Origin: Gigantopelta aegis
Lineage: Eukaryota; Mollusca; Gastropoda; Neomphalida; Peltospiridae
Length of the DNA: 64,000 nt
Assembly: GCF_016097555.1 (NCBI RefSeq)
Contig: NC_054702.1
Coordinates: forward strand, 70,354,695 to 70,418,694
Reading direction: 5' to 3'
Made by a program: the position numbers and the translations under genes. Under the pieces are notes generated by a model, which did no database searches, was not told the DNA's origin, and saw only the letters and a list, made by a program, of their open reading frames with translations. Below are positions 44,273 through 56,525 of the stretch, piece by piece (the stretch's first letter is position 1; each line of letters begins with the position of its first letter).

Positions 44273-44579
44273 GAAGCCCAGTGGCAAAGCGCTCGCTTCA
44301 TGCGCGGTCGGTTTGGGATCGATACCCGTCGGTGGGCCCATTGGGCTATTTCTCGTTCCAGCCAGTGCACCACGACTGGTATATCAAAGGCCGTGGTATG
44401 TGATATCCTGTCTGAGGCATGGTGCATATAAAAGAACCCTTGCTGCTAATCGAAAAGAGTAGGCCATGAAGTGGCGACAGCGGGTTTCCTCTCTCAATAT
44501 CTGGATGGTCCGACCACATGTCCGACGCCATATAACCATATAATGTTTTGAGTGCGTCGTTAAATAAAACATTTCCTTC
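44273..44579 (+). mobile_element. SINE-A copy with 12-bp TSD
   Basis: Full-length plus-strand copy at the edge of the preceding MITE. TSD CTG(A/G)ACATGTTA at 44261-44272 and 44580-44591, one mismatch. Confidence 0.9.
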
Positions 44580-44591
44580 CTGGACATGTTA

Positions 44592-45239
44592 TCCATGAGA
44601 TTGAATGCAGCTCGGTGGAAGAGCCATCAGGTGAGAGGCGTTATAGGGTCATTCTACCATGGAGGCTAAGTTGGGTTTTCACCGTTTCAGACAGTAGCCC
44701 TCAAAAGCTTTACGTATATACATATGTTGTCCTATCTGTGGAAAAATGTGTTTGGCTTTCTTGACGCTTTTCGGAAGAAGAAGACTACGGGCGGATGGCC
44801 TTGCAGGATTCTTCTTTCATGATCTATATAGAACATATGTCGCACTAACCACACACTAGACACCCTTAGCCTTAGTCTTAGCTTAAAATGTGCCGCGTGC
44901 TAACTACAGTCGTTTCGTTTCCTACCATTAATGATTAGTTTCCAATAATGATCAGTCAGAGAGAAGTCTGTGCCGCGGATTTTGAACGATTAAAACTCAC
45001 CCTGGACCGAATATGAATACTGTATCTTTACGATACTCAACACAATTTTCATTTACAGTTATATGGCGTCGGATATAAATAATATGTGAGGAGACCCGCT
45101 GCCGCCATTCCATGGACTACTATATTCGATTAGCAGCAACGGGTCTTTTATCTGTACTATCCCACAGACAGGATAGTACGTACCAAGGCCAAGCTATCGA
45201 CACAAGTTGACCACTTAATGTCAGACCCTCTTTCATTCA
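44592..45239. other. No gene; decayed SINE-A (-) at 45020-45200
   Basis: 45020-45200 reads as a minus-strand SINE-A tail and body ('tatatggcgtcggatat', 'gattagcagcaacggg'), lacking the head. The rest has no supported feature. Confidence 0.5.
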
Positions 45240-45246
45240 GCAGCAG

Positions 45247-45286
<40 letters not shown>
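45240..45286. repeat. (CAG)n/(CA)n microsatellite
   Basis: Short CAG run followed by (CA)n, then a CAAA-rich stretch to about 45350. Confidence 0.9.
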
Positions 45287-45289
<3 letters not shown>

Positions 45290-45469
45290 AAACCCCACCC
45301 ACAACAAAAACCCAAAAAACAAAACAAGACAAAACAACAAACTAAAAACCAAGCAAAAAAATAATAAAAAATTACACGGAAAGAAGAAGAAGAAGAAGAA
45401 AAAAAGAGCTAACATTTCATAATTTGAAAGAAAAGAATTCATCACCTTTTTGATATACAACGGCGTTGA

Positions 45470-45716
45470 AGTAACTCTGTGGTACAGCGCTCATTGGGCT
45501 TTTTCTCGTTCTAGCCAGTGCACCACGACTGGTATATCAAAGGCCGTGGTATGTGCTATCCTGTCTGTGAGAAAGTGCATATAAAAGATCCCTTGCTGCA
45601 TTAGGAAAAATGTTACGGGTTTCCTTTGATGACTACGTATCAGAATTACCAAATGTTTAACATACAATAGCCGATGATCAATGTGCTCCAGTGGTGTCGT
45701 TAAACAAAACAAACTT
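45470..45716 (+). mobile_element. SINE-D/B copy with internally deleted head
   Basis: A rudimentary A head ('ctctgtggtacagcgctc') joins directly to 'attgggctttttctcg', then the central block and a B-type tail ('gtcgttaaacaaaacaaac'). Confidence 0.8.
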
Positions 45717-45841
45717 TTTTAATATACAGTTAAAACGTTTGGTACAAGAATGCCGACGTATCACTCAAATTAAATCAGGGTGGATATGACGGATCTGCAG
45801 GTAAGTAAGACTACTAAGAAGAACTTACAAATAAAGAAGAA

Positions 45842-46153
45842 AAAAAGGTTCGTTAAAGTATGTTTTGTTTAACGACACCATTAGAGCACATTGATTAATT
45901 GATTATCGGCTAGTGGATGTCAAACATTTGGTAATTCTGACACATAGTCATCAGAGGAAATCCGCTACATTTTTTTTTTCTACTGCAGAAATGTATCTTT
46001 TATAAGCACTTTTCCACAAACAGGATAACACAAACTACGGCCTTTGATGCACTGGCTGAAACGAGAAATAGCCCAGTGGGTCCACCGACAGGAATCGATC
46101 CCCAACCGACAGCGCATGAAGTTCGTTTTACCACTGGACTACATCCCGCCACG
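45842..46153 (-). mobile_element. SINE-D copy with 12-bp TSD
   Basis: Minus strand: B-type tail at the left ('gtttaacgacaccattagag'), A-type head at the right ('ctggactacatcccgccacg'). A perfect 12-bp TSD AATAAAGAAGAA lies at 45830-45841 and 46154-46165. Confidence 0.92.
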
Positions 46154-46440
46154 AATAAAGAAGAATGTAATTTTTGTTATCAGATATATCGGTTAGCTGA
46201 TAAAATCGGTAGCACATCCTGTGGAAACATAACATGTGAACATATGTTTCATTTTGTCCAGAGAGCATTGGTACTTAAGTCATTAATTCCTATATTGATA
46301 CAGACATGTACTCTAAAATACAATACTTAAACACATAAACATGTTGTTGCTTACATTATATTAATGCATTGTGTACAGCATTCTGATCTTGGGCAGGTGT
46401 TGTAAACGTATTTCTGCAAATGGTTCAATGATTTCAACCA

Positions 46441-46496
46441 GTACTCCCTGACTGTATATCAAAGGCTGTGGTATGTGCTGTGTTACCTGTGAAAAG
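46441..46496 (+). mobile_element. SINE central-block fragment
   Basis: 'atatcaaaggctgtggtatg' plus 'tgctgtgttacctgtg', cut where the next SINE begins. Confidence 0.6.
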
Positions 46497-46779
46497 AAGT
46501 TTGTTTTGTTTAACAACACCACTAGAGCACATTGATTTATTAATCATCAGCTATTGGATGTCAAACATATGGTCATTTCGACACATTTTTCTATTAGTAA
46601 CAAGTGATCTTTTATATGCACCATCCCACAGACAGGATAGCACATACCACGGCCTTGGATATACCAGTCGTGGTGTACTGGCTAGAACGAGAAATAGCTC
46701 AATAGGCCCACCGACGGGGATCGATCCTAGACCGACCGTGCATCAAGCGAACGTTTTCCAACTGGGCTACGTCCCGCCC
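46497..46779 (-). mobile_element. SINE-D copy
   Basis: Minus strand, B-type tail ('caccactagagcacattgat') and A-type head ('aactgggctacgtcccgccc'). The middle lacks part of the 'gaggaaacccgct' segment. Possible diverged TSD 'ttacctgtgaaaa' against 'atacctatgacaaaa'. Confidence 0.88.
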
Positions 46780-46985
46780 TTATACCTATGACAAAATACA
46801 CATGAAAGACCCCTTCGTGTGAGTTGTTAAAAAGGGTGGACATGAGACGTGGGTTTCTCTTCTCATTCCCCAGACCAAGTGTCGCAGGTACTATAATACG
46901 TATTATGTTACACACCTAACATCCTCCAATTAATACGATTTGGTAACGTTAAGCAAACATACTAAAGCAGTGGATGACGAGATAT

Positions 46986-47145
46986 AAAGCGGATATAACG
47001 AGAGGAACTGATATTGTTACCGATATTAGATCAGCGAAGGATTTTGAGGATTTCATACTACGGACGTTCGTAGTATGAAATCCCCAAAATCCTTCGCTGA
47101 TCTAATATTGGTAACAATATCAGTTCCTCTCGTTATATCCGCTTT
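46986..47145. repeat. Near-perfect 77-bp inverted repeat with a 6-nt loop
   Basis: Arms 46986-47062 and 47069-47145 match at 75 of 77 positions, and weaker pairing continues outward for about 15 bp. The loop is GACGTT. In RNA both mismatches would be tolerable or G-U pairs, giving a 77-bp duplex. No flanking TSD is visible. It could be a young foldback element or a transcribed long hairpin. It carries no coding sequence of note. Confidence 0.95.
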
Positions 47146-48479
47146 CATATCGTGACAATATAGTTTAGCGCGCATATGTGTTCCATCAACTGGTATTCTT
47201 AAAAACTCCAACCAGGACCCGAACACCCGTGTTTTATACGACTGAGGTAGACTCAACTCCACACAACGTAGAACTGCGGCATGTCGAACAATCGCGGACT
47301 ATCTGACTGGTACCATCATCATTCTATCACATGACACCCACTCTTAATCTTACGCGCAAAAGCCAGTCTAGCGAACAACCGCGATCACTCGCCCTTCTGA
47401 ACATGCCCCATATTCCACAAACCCAGTATCATTTAACACGTCCCATAAGGTCAGACAAATTATTTTAATGGAACGCAGTGTAAAATACGTATATTGTCTC
47501 TCTAGTGAGTCTTTAGCCAATACAATCATGGTCTCCAACAGCCAGACTACACCGCTACTTGTCTTCTGAGATACTGGTTTGGTCAGTGTACAGAGTAAAG
47601 ATTCATACAGCGTGTTTTAAATGTAAGCCGACAGTAATTTAATTATTTACAATCTAGTTGCATTCTCTAAGTGTAATGTCTGCGGTATGTCAGAATACAT
47701 TTAGTGGTGTACATGTTCGTGTTTCTCTCACAACTGGCTTTTATCAGAAATGTTAATGCCAGTGCATTTATATCTGTAATAGTGTTAATGACCACATCCC
47801 TATGGACTGGTTTTCAAAGGGTCTATCCTGTTTGGTACCCTTGTAAGACAATAAACGGGTTTTTAAAGGGTCCATCCTGTGTTTGCTACCATTGTAACAT
47901 GCATGACATACTAGAAGCCTTATTCAAGGTTAAAATTACATATTAAATATATTTTCTTGTTTAGAATACCAGTGTTTGCTGATGAAAGAGTTTGTTGTCT
48001 TAAAGCCGCAAACCCTAGTTCCATCCAGCGAAAATAAATTATAATTTGGTTAATCTACAAACCTGTAACACACTTAGATCACGTTTTTATCAAATGGAGT
48101 GAAAAAGCAGGTTTTATATCGATAAATACCATGGGAATCCCCATGTCCCAATTGCTTGAAATAATTTTGAAAGTTTGTATTCTGATGTCACCGGTAGATG
48201 TCGCTCGAAGCACAACAATGCCTACGTCACGACAAATTTCACAGACTTGGGGTGCGTTCTTTTCACCTCTCCTGGACATGTTCCAACTGTTCTGTCCTGG
48301 TTGTATCCCCTCTCCAGATATCGTAGGACTTAGCAAAATTATTGGTTTTAAGGGTTTGTAATGTTTTGTATTGAGATACTTACTTGTCTGAACTTTATTG
48401 TTACTGAAAATGTTCACGAACTGTGAAGAAAAATCTCACAAATGAACAACAACAAATCGGATGTTGATTGCGCGAACCG
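47146..48479. other. No gene seen; MITE-related pieces
   Basis: 47265-47400 is the second copy of the 44128-type repeat. 47935-48020 resembles an arm of the TTAA palindromic MITE ('tcttgtttagaataccagtg'). Open frames around 48079-48417 on both strands have no recognisable domain. Confidence 0.45.
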
Positions 48480-48835
48480 TGCACGAGAAAACAAACCGAA
48501 CCAAAATGATAACGGTCACGTGGTATACCAACGTCTGTGACATTGAAATGGAAATATCCCGTCTAAAAATAGATTAGACCTTGTCTGCTCAACGGTTTTT
48601 TCTCAAACGTGCGTCCGTTTTTCAGAAATAAGAAAAGTGCATTTTGTGGTATTACAAACACCAGGATTACCAGGATTACCAAAAAATACTTCAGGTGAAT
48701 GGAAATGTATATTCTAAATAATAAACGGTAAGTAAAGTGCAATTTTATTTGTGAAAAAAATGGGTTTAATAGCGAAAAATAACGCCGTAATGGTTAACAA
48801 CTAGCCGTAACTAGGGTGTGTCCCTTTAAAGTTAC
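48480..48835. mobile_element. TTAA-type MITE, also found inside 9613-10792
   Basis: It ends 'aactagggtgtgtcccttta'. Interior blocks ('cgtctaaaaatagatta', 'gtgcattttgtggtattac') recur inverted at 9940-10050, and the same terminus is at 10565-10585. Confidence 0.55.
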
Positions 48836-49062
48836 ATTCTCTGGTTACCATATTATAACATCATGTACAAATATGAAATACAAGCTCAAATGCACTTTTA
48901 AGATCGTCAAAGTATACGCTCGATTCGTCGCCTGTGCTACCATAGCTCGGCAAAGCACAAACGACAGCCTGTTGTCAGTTTCAGTTAACACGTGCGTTTG
49001 CCGATTTCAAATTGTAGGGTTCGTCTCAAAAAATTAAAAAAGAAATCTTGCGCTGTACGAAG

Positions 49063-49285
49063 GAAGGAAATGATTTATTTAACGACGCACTCAACACATT
49101 TAATTACGGTTATATGGCGTCGGACATATGGTTAAGGACCACATAGATATTGAGAGAGGAAACCAGCTGTCGCCACTTCATGGGCTACTCTTTCCGATTA
49201 GCAGCAAGGGATCTTTTATATGCACCATCCCACAGACAGGATAGCACATGCCACGGCCTTTGATAAACCAGTCGTGGTGCACTGG
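49063..49285 (-). mobile_element. 5'-truncated SINE-A with 16-bp TSD
   Basis: The minus-strand copy contains tail and central block but stops at 'cgtggtgcactgg', so the tRNA-like head is absent. A perfect 16-bp TSD CTTGCGCTGTACGAAG (49047-49062 and 49286-49301) proves it inserted in this truncated form. Confidence 0.94.
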
Positions 49286-49570
49286 CTTGCGCTGTACGAA
49301 GAACGTTCGGTTGAGGATACGGTACTAGAGTCTTTCGTTAAAACTGGTTTGATCTTGACAACGTATTATCGACAATCGTACCTTCCTATTTCAGAATTAA
49401 TATTTTATAAAGTGTTAGTAGAACTTTCAAAGTTTAGTTTGTATAACACATTGATCATGTATATATTTTAAAAATAAAATATACTAAAGTAGACGTTTTC
49501 ACTTCTTAATTTTACGTGTTAAAATCGACAAATTCAAATAAATATTCTTTCGTTTGGAAAGGGTAAAGTT

Positions 49571-49760
49571 AGTGGGGGTTGTTTAACGACATCAAAGTTA
49601 GAGCATATTGATTTAATAATCATCCGACGCCATACAGCCGTAAATAAAATGTCTTGAGTGCGTCGTTAAATAAAACATATTCTATCCTTCCTTCCATCTG
49701 CTGTTGGATGTCTAACATTTGGTAATTTTGACATATAATCTTAGAGAGGAATCGGGTGTA
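49571..49760 (-). mobile_element. SINE-B/D tail interrupted by a SINE-A tail (+)
   Basis: Minus-strand B-type tail ('gttgtttaacgacatcaaag', 'gatttaataatcatc') is broken at about 49625 by a 5'-truncated plus-strand SINE-A tail ('cgacgccatacagccgtaaa' to 'cttccttcc'). It resumes with 'tgctgttggatgtctaacat'. Head not found. Confidence 0.75.
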
Positions 49761-49869
49761 TGTGCAGGAGGAGGGTATTGGAGGTCGAAACCTTTACTTG
49801 CCCAAGCTTGAAAATTGAAATGTATTTTCTGGGGGACCAGGGCCCCATATAAACTTCGCTCAACACAGT

Positions 49870-50500
49870 CGGACTCTCCTACTAACTAGCCATGAGACTA
49901 GACGTGTCTACTTGCGCTCTCGAGCTGCCCATACCCCCCCCCCCCCCCACCCACCACCACCTGGGGGGAATGATTGCCTCTTTTGAGTACCGAATCGCGT
50001 ACACGGGGTCACAGGCGACCGTGACCTTAGTGTATGGCGACTCGGAAAAGAAGACCAGAAGAGGAGGGAAGAGAGGAACGAGGAAGAGGAAACGTGTGCC
50101 AGGGGCGGCTCAGGAGGGAACACAGCTGGCGGCGGTCCCGTCTGCGTCGCCACCCCCACCACGACCAAACCGGTAACCTCCTTTTTTGGGCTTAGTTGGA
50201 CTTTAAATTTTTCAGCCGCTCTCAAAATTCTTGTTTATTTTTTTATAAATAGTCCAACGCACTTTACTTTGGCGCCCGTTTAATTGCTCAAATCACCTTA
50301 AAACCTTTTAGGCCGAGCATTCAAAAATACTTTTGGTTTTAATTTCTTAGTCCGGACATGGTTAGGATGCAGGTTATTATCCGTAGGACTTAGGTTTTTT
50401 TTCACCTTTTGCTAAAGTTTTTATTCCAAATTCCGCCCACTTCAAACTTACCCCCCCCCCCCCCGTCCCAGTCTTAGTCACTGGCGAAAGACAGAGATTA
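49870..50500 (+). mobile_element. Unclassified element, copy 2 (internally deleted)
   Basis: Same order as 18100-19620 in reverse orientation: 'ctcgagctgcccat' with a C run, the LVYGD-encoding block, then directly the T-rich 3' part and 'gtcttagtcactggcg'. The region encoding most of the 253-residue frame is absent, so the element has lost about 0.5-0.6 kb. Confidence 0.65.
49892..50176 (+). pseudogene. Element-encoded ORF fragment, 94 aa
   Basis: Contains 'FEYRIAYTGSQATVTLVYGD', a basic KKTRRGGKRGTRKRKR stretch and a Pro-rich end. It stays in one frame where copy 1 has slipped, then stops because downstream coding sequence is deleted. Function unknown. Confidence 0.5.
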
Positions 50501-51580
50501 AGCCCGTGATAGGCGTGCGTGAAGCCTTCGTGGCATATATGCATGTAAATACTTTACCTGACCTCTACACAGTCTATAACCCCAACCCCGCTGAAATCCC
50601 TGCACATGCGCCTTGGAAACCCGCTAGATTTTGTTTTTAGCAAGGGATCGTTTATATGTACCATCCCACAGACAGGATATCACATACCATTGTCTTTTAT
50701 ATACCCGCCAATGGGGATCGATCCTAGACTGACCGCCCATTTCCAAAAAAACACCTTTTGAGGTCTAAGTAATGAATAAAAATAACATATAGTCTTGAAA
50801 AATGTTACGTAAATCGAACACAGTACCCTCTTCCTCTATCCCTAGAGCGTTACGTAATTCGTAACACCCCCTAACGCGTATGCCAATAGCTGGCCACTGT
50901 GAAAATTTCAAGGCAAATCCCCCACCTACCGACCCCTGGAAAGGAGTTATACCATACCTCTATGGATATAAATATGTTTTGGAGATATGAGACGACCCCT
51001 CAATCAAGACAGTTAAATGTGTTTAAAAAATTGCGAAATCTCACGTGATCTCTTGTTGGGAAATTCCACACTTGTGATAAGCCAATGAAAACCGAGATCG
51101 GTAGGAGCCCGTCAAAAGTGTCCCATTTTCAAAATACTGGCTTTGTTTTTGACCTGGATAAGCCAGCGTAGTGAAACCAATGCGGAGTGCGGCGTCATAT
51201 ATGCACCAAACGTAATTGGATTTTCTGTTCTATATGCTTAAATAATAAAAATATTCCGGATATAGCCGCTTTAATGTTTGCAGTAGCACAAAGCGGATTT
51301 TACTTTCCAATAATTTCATACATATGAAAAAAATTTAAAAAAAATTATAGGAAGTAAAATGAAAAAACCCAAAGACTGCTTCAAACATTAGCATACGACA
51401 GCCAACACATTGGATATACAATCATTGGTAGAAAACGTATATATATCATGTAATTTCAGTCATCAAAAATAATCTGTTAGTTCTTACAGTGCAAATATGC
51501 CAGTCTCTCTTTGATATATTTGATCATATTTTAAACATATTTGAATGTCTTATTCATCAATTCAATATACAATATATCCA
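50501..51580. other. No gene; SINE-A fragment (-) at 50620-50745
   Basis: 50620-50745 is a minus-strand SINE-A body and head remnant ('agcaagggatcgtttat', 'atggggatcgatcctagac'). 51200-51480 weakly resembles the TTAA MITE arms. Otherwise nothing supported. Confidence 0.5.
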
Positions 51581-51820
51581 ATTAAGGTTAAAGCACGCTG
51601 TTCTGGGCACACACCTCAGCTATCCGGGCTGTCTGTCCAGGACAGCGGGTTAGTTGTTAATTGTTAGTGGTTAATAAGAGACAAGAGGGTGTAGTGGTCT
51701 TACACCTATCCATTGAGTCGTTAAAACTCGCTCTTGGTGGCAGCCAGTACCGGGGTGCGAACCCTGTATCTACCAGCCTCATGTCTGATAGCTTAACCAC
51801 GACACCACCGAGGCCGGTAC
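51581..51820 (-). mobile_element. SINE-E copy
   Basis: Near-complete minus-strand copy from 'ccaattaaggttaaagcacg' to the head ('gacaccaccgaggccggta'). Includes 'gtgtagtggtcttacacc' and 'gttaaaactcgctc'. Confidence 0.85.
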
Positions 51821-51855
51821 AGCAGATATAACTTTCGCGCTGCGAGTTGTTGAAC

Positions 51856-52220
51856 ACTCATTTATTCATTCATTTCATTCATTTCATTCATTCGTTCATT
51901 CGTTCGTTCATTCATTCATTCGTTTATTCGTTCGTCCGTCCGTTCGTTCGTTCATACATTCATTTATTCATTCATTCGTCCGGTTGTTCTTTCATTCATT
52001 CGTTTATTCATCCATTCATTCATTCATTCGTTTGTTAGTTCGTTACTTCGTTCATTAGTTTATAATTTATTAATTATTCATTCATTAATTTGTTCGTTTG
52101 TTCGTTGGTTCGTTCTTTCGTTCGTTCGTTCGTTCGTTCGTTCGTTCGGTCGGTCGGTCGGTCGGTCGTTCGTTCGTTCGTTCGTTCGTTCGTTCGTTCG
52201 TTCGTTCGTTCATTTACTCA
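51856..52220. repeat. Tetranucleotide (TTCA/TTCG)n microsatellite with (GGTC)n patch
   Basis: About 365 bp of interchanging ttca, ttcg and ttta units, with a ggtc patch at 52148-52166. The Phe/Ser/Arg-rich open frames are translations of the repeat. Confidence 0.95.
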
Positions 52221-52855
52221 TTTTCTCGTGCCATATTAAATATCAACAAAAAACAACAAATAATGGTTTCCGGCGAGCGATAGGTGCCGCATTTAATATT
52301 TCATAACCTCGTGAAAATAGCTCAGATGTGTGGTTATGTCTCGTGGTGGGAAACGTACATCAGTAATCTAACCGATCGACGTCTTCCGCCCTTTACCCTT
52401 TATGAGTGGTACCAGATATATCTATACCGACAGTTACTGTTACGTACCTGGCATTACATCAACAAAAGAAACAAAAGAAAAAATGTTATTCCTTTCTCAC
52501 CTAGGCTGATGCTGAAATTCTTACTTGTTTTATACATAAGACAAATTCCTTTAGTTTATGTTACGTCCAAGTGCGAATAATTGTTATACCACTTCGTGAA
52601 TGGAAATATCATATGTACTAATATAGCCATAGACTCCAGGATTGAAATATATTGGACTCTGAATTCGAGATTGATACGAAGATACTATGCTGAATATGGA
52701 TTTGTAGTTTTGATTTAGTTCTCTCCCCCACCCCCTTTTAACCGTCTCCATATAACACAGTAGAAATGTTTTATATTGTATATTTCGATTATTACTCCTC
52801 AGATGTACCATGTTCTTACGCGTACGTGTATGTCTCTGTGTGTGTATGCGTGTGT
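52221..52855. other. No gene seen
   Basis: A 98-residue open frame (52284-52580) has no recognisable domain. Sequence is AT-rich, with no repeat match until the SINE-A copy at 52856. Confidence 0.4.
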
Positions 52856-53048
52856 GAAGGAAGGAAATGTTTTATTTAACGACGCACTCAACACATTTTA
52901 TTTACGGTTATATGGCGTCAGGACCACACAGATATTGAGAGAGGAAACCAGCACCATATGCACCATCCCATAGACAGGGTAGTACATACCACGGCCTTTG
53001 ATATACCAGTCGTGGTGCACTGGCTGGAACGAGAAATAGCTCAATGGG
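52856..53048 (-). mobile_element. SINE-A copy, truncated and internally deleted
   Basis: Minus strand. The tail is complete, about 60 bp around 'gctgtcgccacttcatggg' is missing, and it ends at 'gaaatagctcaatggg' without the box-A part of the head. Confidence 0.85.
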
Positions 53049-53460
53049 CGTATGTGTGTGACAATGCAAATAGTTAAGTCTCAGAAAACTCTTGTTACGG
53101 CTCTCACTTTCATTCTGTCATTTATATCTAAATATACCCTGCGTGTGCTGTAACCACCGTGGTGCAGGGGTGTAACATTCTCTTTGAGAATGGCCAATAC
53201 AGCACAAAATTGAAGTTTTGAGTAAAATTCAGTATCCGTAAAATTATGTGATATTTGTGTTTTTGCACAGTTCTTTACACTGTTTTTGTTTAAGTCTTGA
53301 ATTTTTATATTGATGTTGATCATCACTTTATTTATTTGCATTACCATAGTTTGACACCCAATAGCCGATGTATTTTTCGTGCTGGGGTGTCGTTAAACAT
53401 TCATTCATTCATTCATTCATTCATTCATTCATTCATTCATTCATTCATTATATCTAAATA
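53049..53460. other. No gene; SINE tail plus (ATTC)n
   Basis: 53345-53395 has B-type tail sequence ('acccaatagccgatg', 'ggggtgtcgttaaac') running straight into (ATTC)n at 53396-53447, which looks like a SINE with a tetranucleotide 3' tail. Confidence 0.55.
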
Positions 53461-53602
53461 GGGGCGGGACGTAGCCCAGTGGTAAAGCGTTCGCTTGATG
53501 CGCGATCGGTCTAGGATCGATCCCCGTCAGTAGACCCATTGGGCTATTTCTCGTTCCAGCCAGTGCACCACGACTGGTATATCAAAGGCCGTGGTATGTG
53601 TT
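53461..53602 (+). mobile_element. SINE-A head and central block, 3' truncated
   Basis: Intact head 'gggcgggacgtagcccagtg' through 'aaaggccgtggtatgtgtta', then unrelated sequence. Confidence 0.88.
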
Positions 53603-53674
53603 ATAGTCAAGATAGCCGAAATTCATGCCCATGACAGCGTGTATGAACCTGTCTGTCTTTATCTCCTCCCTCCC

Positions 53675-54707
<1,033 letters not shown>

Positions 54708-54779
54708 CTCCCCTGCGGGGAATTGAACCCCGGTCTCCCGCGTGACAGGCGGGGATACTGACCACTATATTACAGAGGA
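54708..54779 (-). tRNA. tRNA-Asp, anticodon GTC
   Basis: 72-nt tRNA read on the minus strand. The acceptor stem TCCTCTG/CAGGGGA pairs at all seven positions with one G-U, and the discriminator is G. The anticodon stem-loop 'cccgcctgtcacgcggg' places GTC in the loop. The T arm is 'ccggggttcaattccccg', whose 'ggttcaattcc' matches the internal B box. The D arm and A-box-like region 'taatatagtggtcag' fit. A T5 stretch (54700-54704) follows the 3' end by a few bases as a pol III terminator. No intron. Unlike the SINE heads, all stems are intact, so I take it as a functional gene. Confidence 0.95.
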
Positions 54780-56344
54780 CACGTTATAGACCACGAAATT
54801 ACAAATAGATAACAAAAAGAGTCGTTTACTTTTAGCAGTCCTTTTTTTTTTGTGAGTGTGTGTAGGGGGGGGGGGAAGGTTGAAGTGGGGGGGGGGGTAC
54901 GTGTTATTACTACTTACTCTAACGAAAGTAATATTGAAAATTTTACTAACCCTGAAGTGTTGGCATTTATCCTTTTTATTTGAACAATTCATATCTGAGT
55001 CCTTTCAAATTTTACATAACGCTCGAAGTGGTGGGTGCAGGTGCCAACGTTAATGTAGCGTTACAGGGCGTGGGTGGGTGTATTTGACAGTGTTACGTAA
55101 CACACGTTTCTACTAAAATCTTCTTTCTTGGGTTTTTTATTTTTTATTTTTTTTATAAACGTTCTGTCACGTCGACCTTGTTTAATGTAGGTAGCTATAG
55201 CTAGACGTAGATGAAATGCTATCTGCGCTTTTTTAAATCGCAAAAGAGTACGCCTACTTTAAAATTATATTACAGACAGGCGAGAAAACAAGCCTTTCCG
55301 TACATTTAGAGTTAATTTTGTAATTTACTGAAAAACATTCCAAATGCTAGATTTGGCCTTTTAAAAAACATCACATCTTGATGACTTGCATTAAGTGTCG
55401 ATAGTAGAAACTTGGGATTAGTAAACACGGGTTAATATTCACTTGTATAGTAGTCCTATACTATAGTCTCTTACCTGTTAAAAATGCATTTTAATAATAA
55501 TGTTTTAAAAATAAACAAGAACGAAATGCATTTCGCTTTATTTTGACAGCTGGAAATCTTGCATAACACATTAGTTCGCGAGAAATCGTTACTTCTATGG
55601 GAACACCCACATCGTACGATGTGTTGGTGGTCCGGGTATGCATCTTTCCAACACATAAGGCTCATGTTTTAGTTTACTCTCCCTTTAAAGCAAACTACGA
55701 TGTATTTTTAAAGTAACATGTTATTCGCTGTGTCTACATTTCAGAGCCGGTTTATCCTAGTAGTACATGTAGCACGTGCTTCAGGGGGCCCCGCGGTGAA
55801 GTGTACATTTATTCCCCCCCCCCCCCGGTAATTTTTCCTCTCTCCCCCGGGGGGGGGGGGGTTGCAAAATATATACCCTAGGAAGACGGCCCCGATGTTA
55901 TTTATGCTACAGGCACCGCGAATCCTGAAACCGGCTCTGCTACATTTGTGTTCCAACATTCCTGGCCGGTTTGTTTCATCAACATATTTTACGCAGTTAA
56001 TGTTCGTAATAAGATTTTCCAGTGTTCGTTTCTACATGGCCTATCGTTCATCAAACTAAATATAAATAAAGTACATATTTATATTTCGATACTCACAATG
56101 ACCTCACACCAATCCCTTTTACTACCCATTGTATATACAATTTATAATTTAGCAAATTTATTCTTTAACATTATTACAGGTTTCCTTTCATGCTTAAGCC
56201 TATTTAATTATTTTTTTGTTTAATTTTTTGGGAGAGGTAAACATTCCGGGTTTTTTTTTTCTTCTTTTTTTTTGGTGGGTGGGGGTCTTATTGTTACTGT
56301 TACTTTCTTAACGTGCCTATATCCGAAAGAGGTTCAGGCACGTT
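54780..56344. other. No gene seen; several C/G runs
   Basis: G runs at 54866-54876 and 54888-54897, C run at 55816-55826 and G run at 55849-55860 ('ccccccccggtaattttt' against 'cccccgggggg'). The last pair may form a short inverted element. No exon or further RNA gene. Confidence 0.5.
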
Positions 56345-56525
56345 CGGTCTTAAAAGCCTCCAGCAGTGATAAAGCGTTCGCTTGATGCTCAATGAGCTAC
56401 TTATCATTCCAGCCAGTGCACTACGACTGGTATATCAAAGGCCGTGGTATGTGCTATCCTGTCTTTGATGGTGCATATAAAGGATCCCTTGCTGCCAATG
56501 GAAAACTGTGGCTGGTTTCAACTGG
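56345..56525 (+). mobile_element. SINE-A copy, partial
   Basis: Head missing its first bases and the box-B region ('gataaagcgttcgcttgatg' joins to 'ctcaatgagctac'), then central block to 'ggatcccttgctgccaatgg'. Tail absent. Confidence 0.75.

Noticed and set aside
51847..52283. Phe/Ser/Arg-rich frames
   Set aside because: Translations of the tetranucleotide repeat.
53461..53540. SINE heads as tRNA genes (here and at other head copies)
   Set aside because: They carry box A/B-like words but do not give complete cloverleaf stems, and they are always joined to the SINE body.
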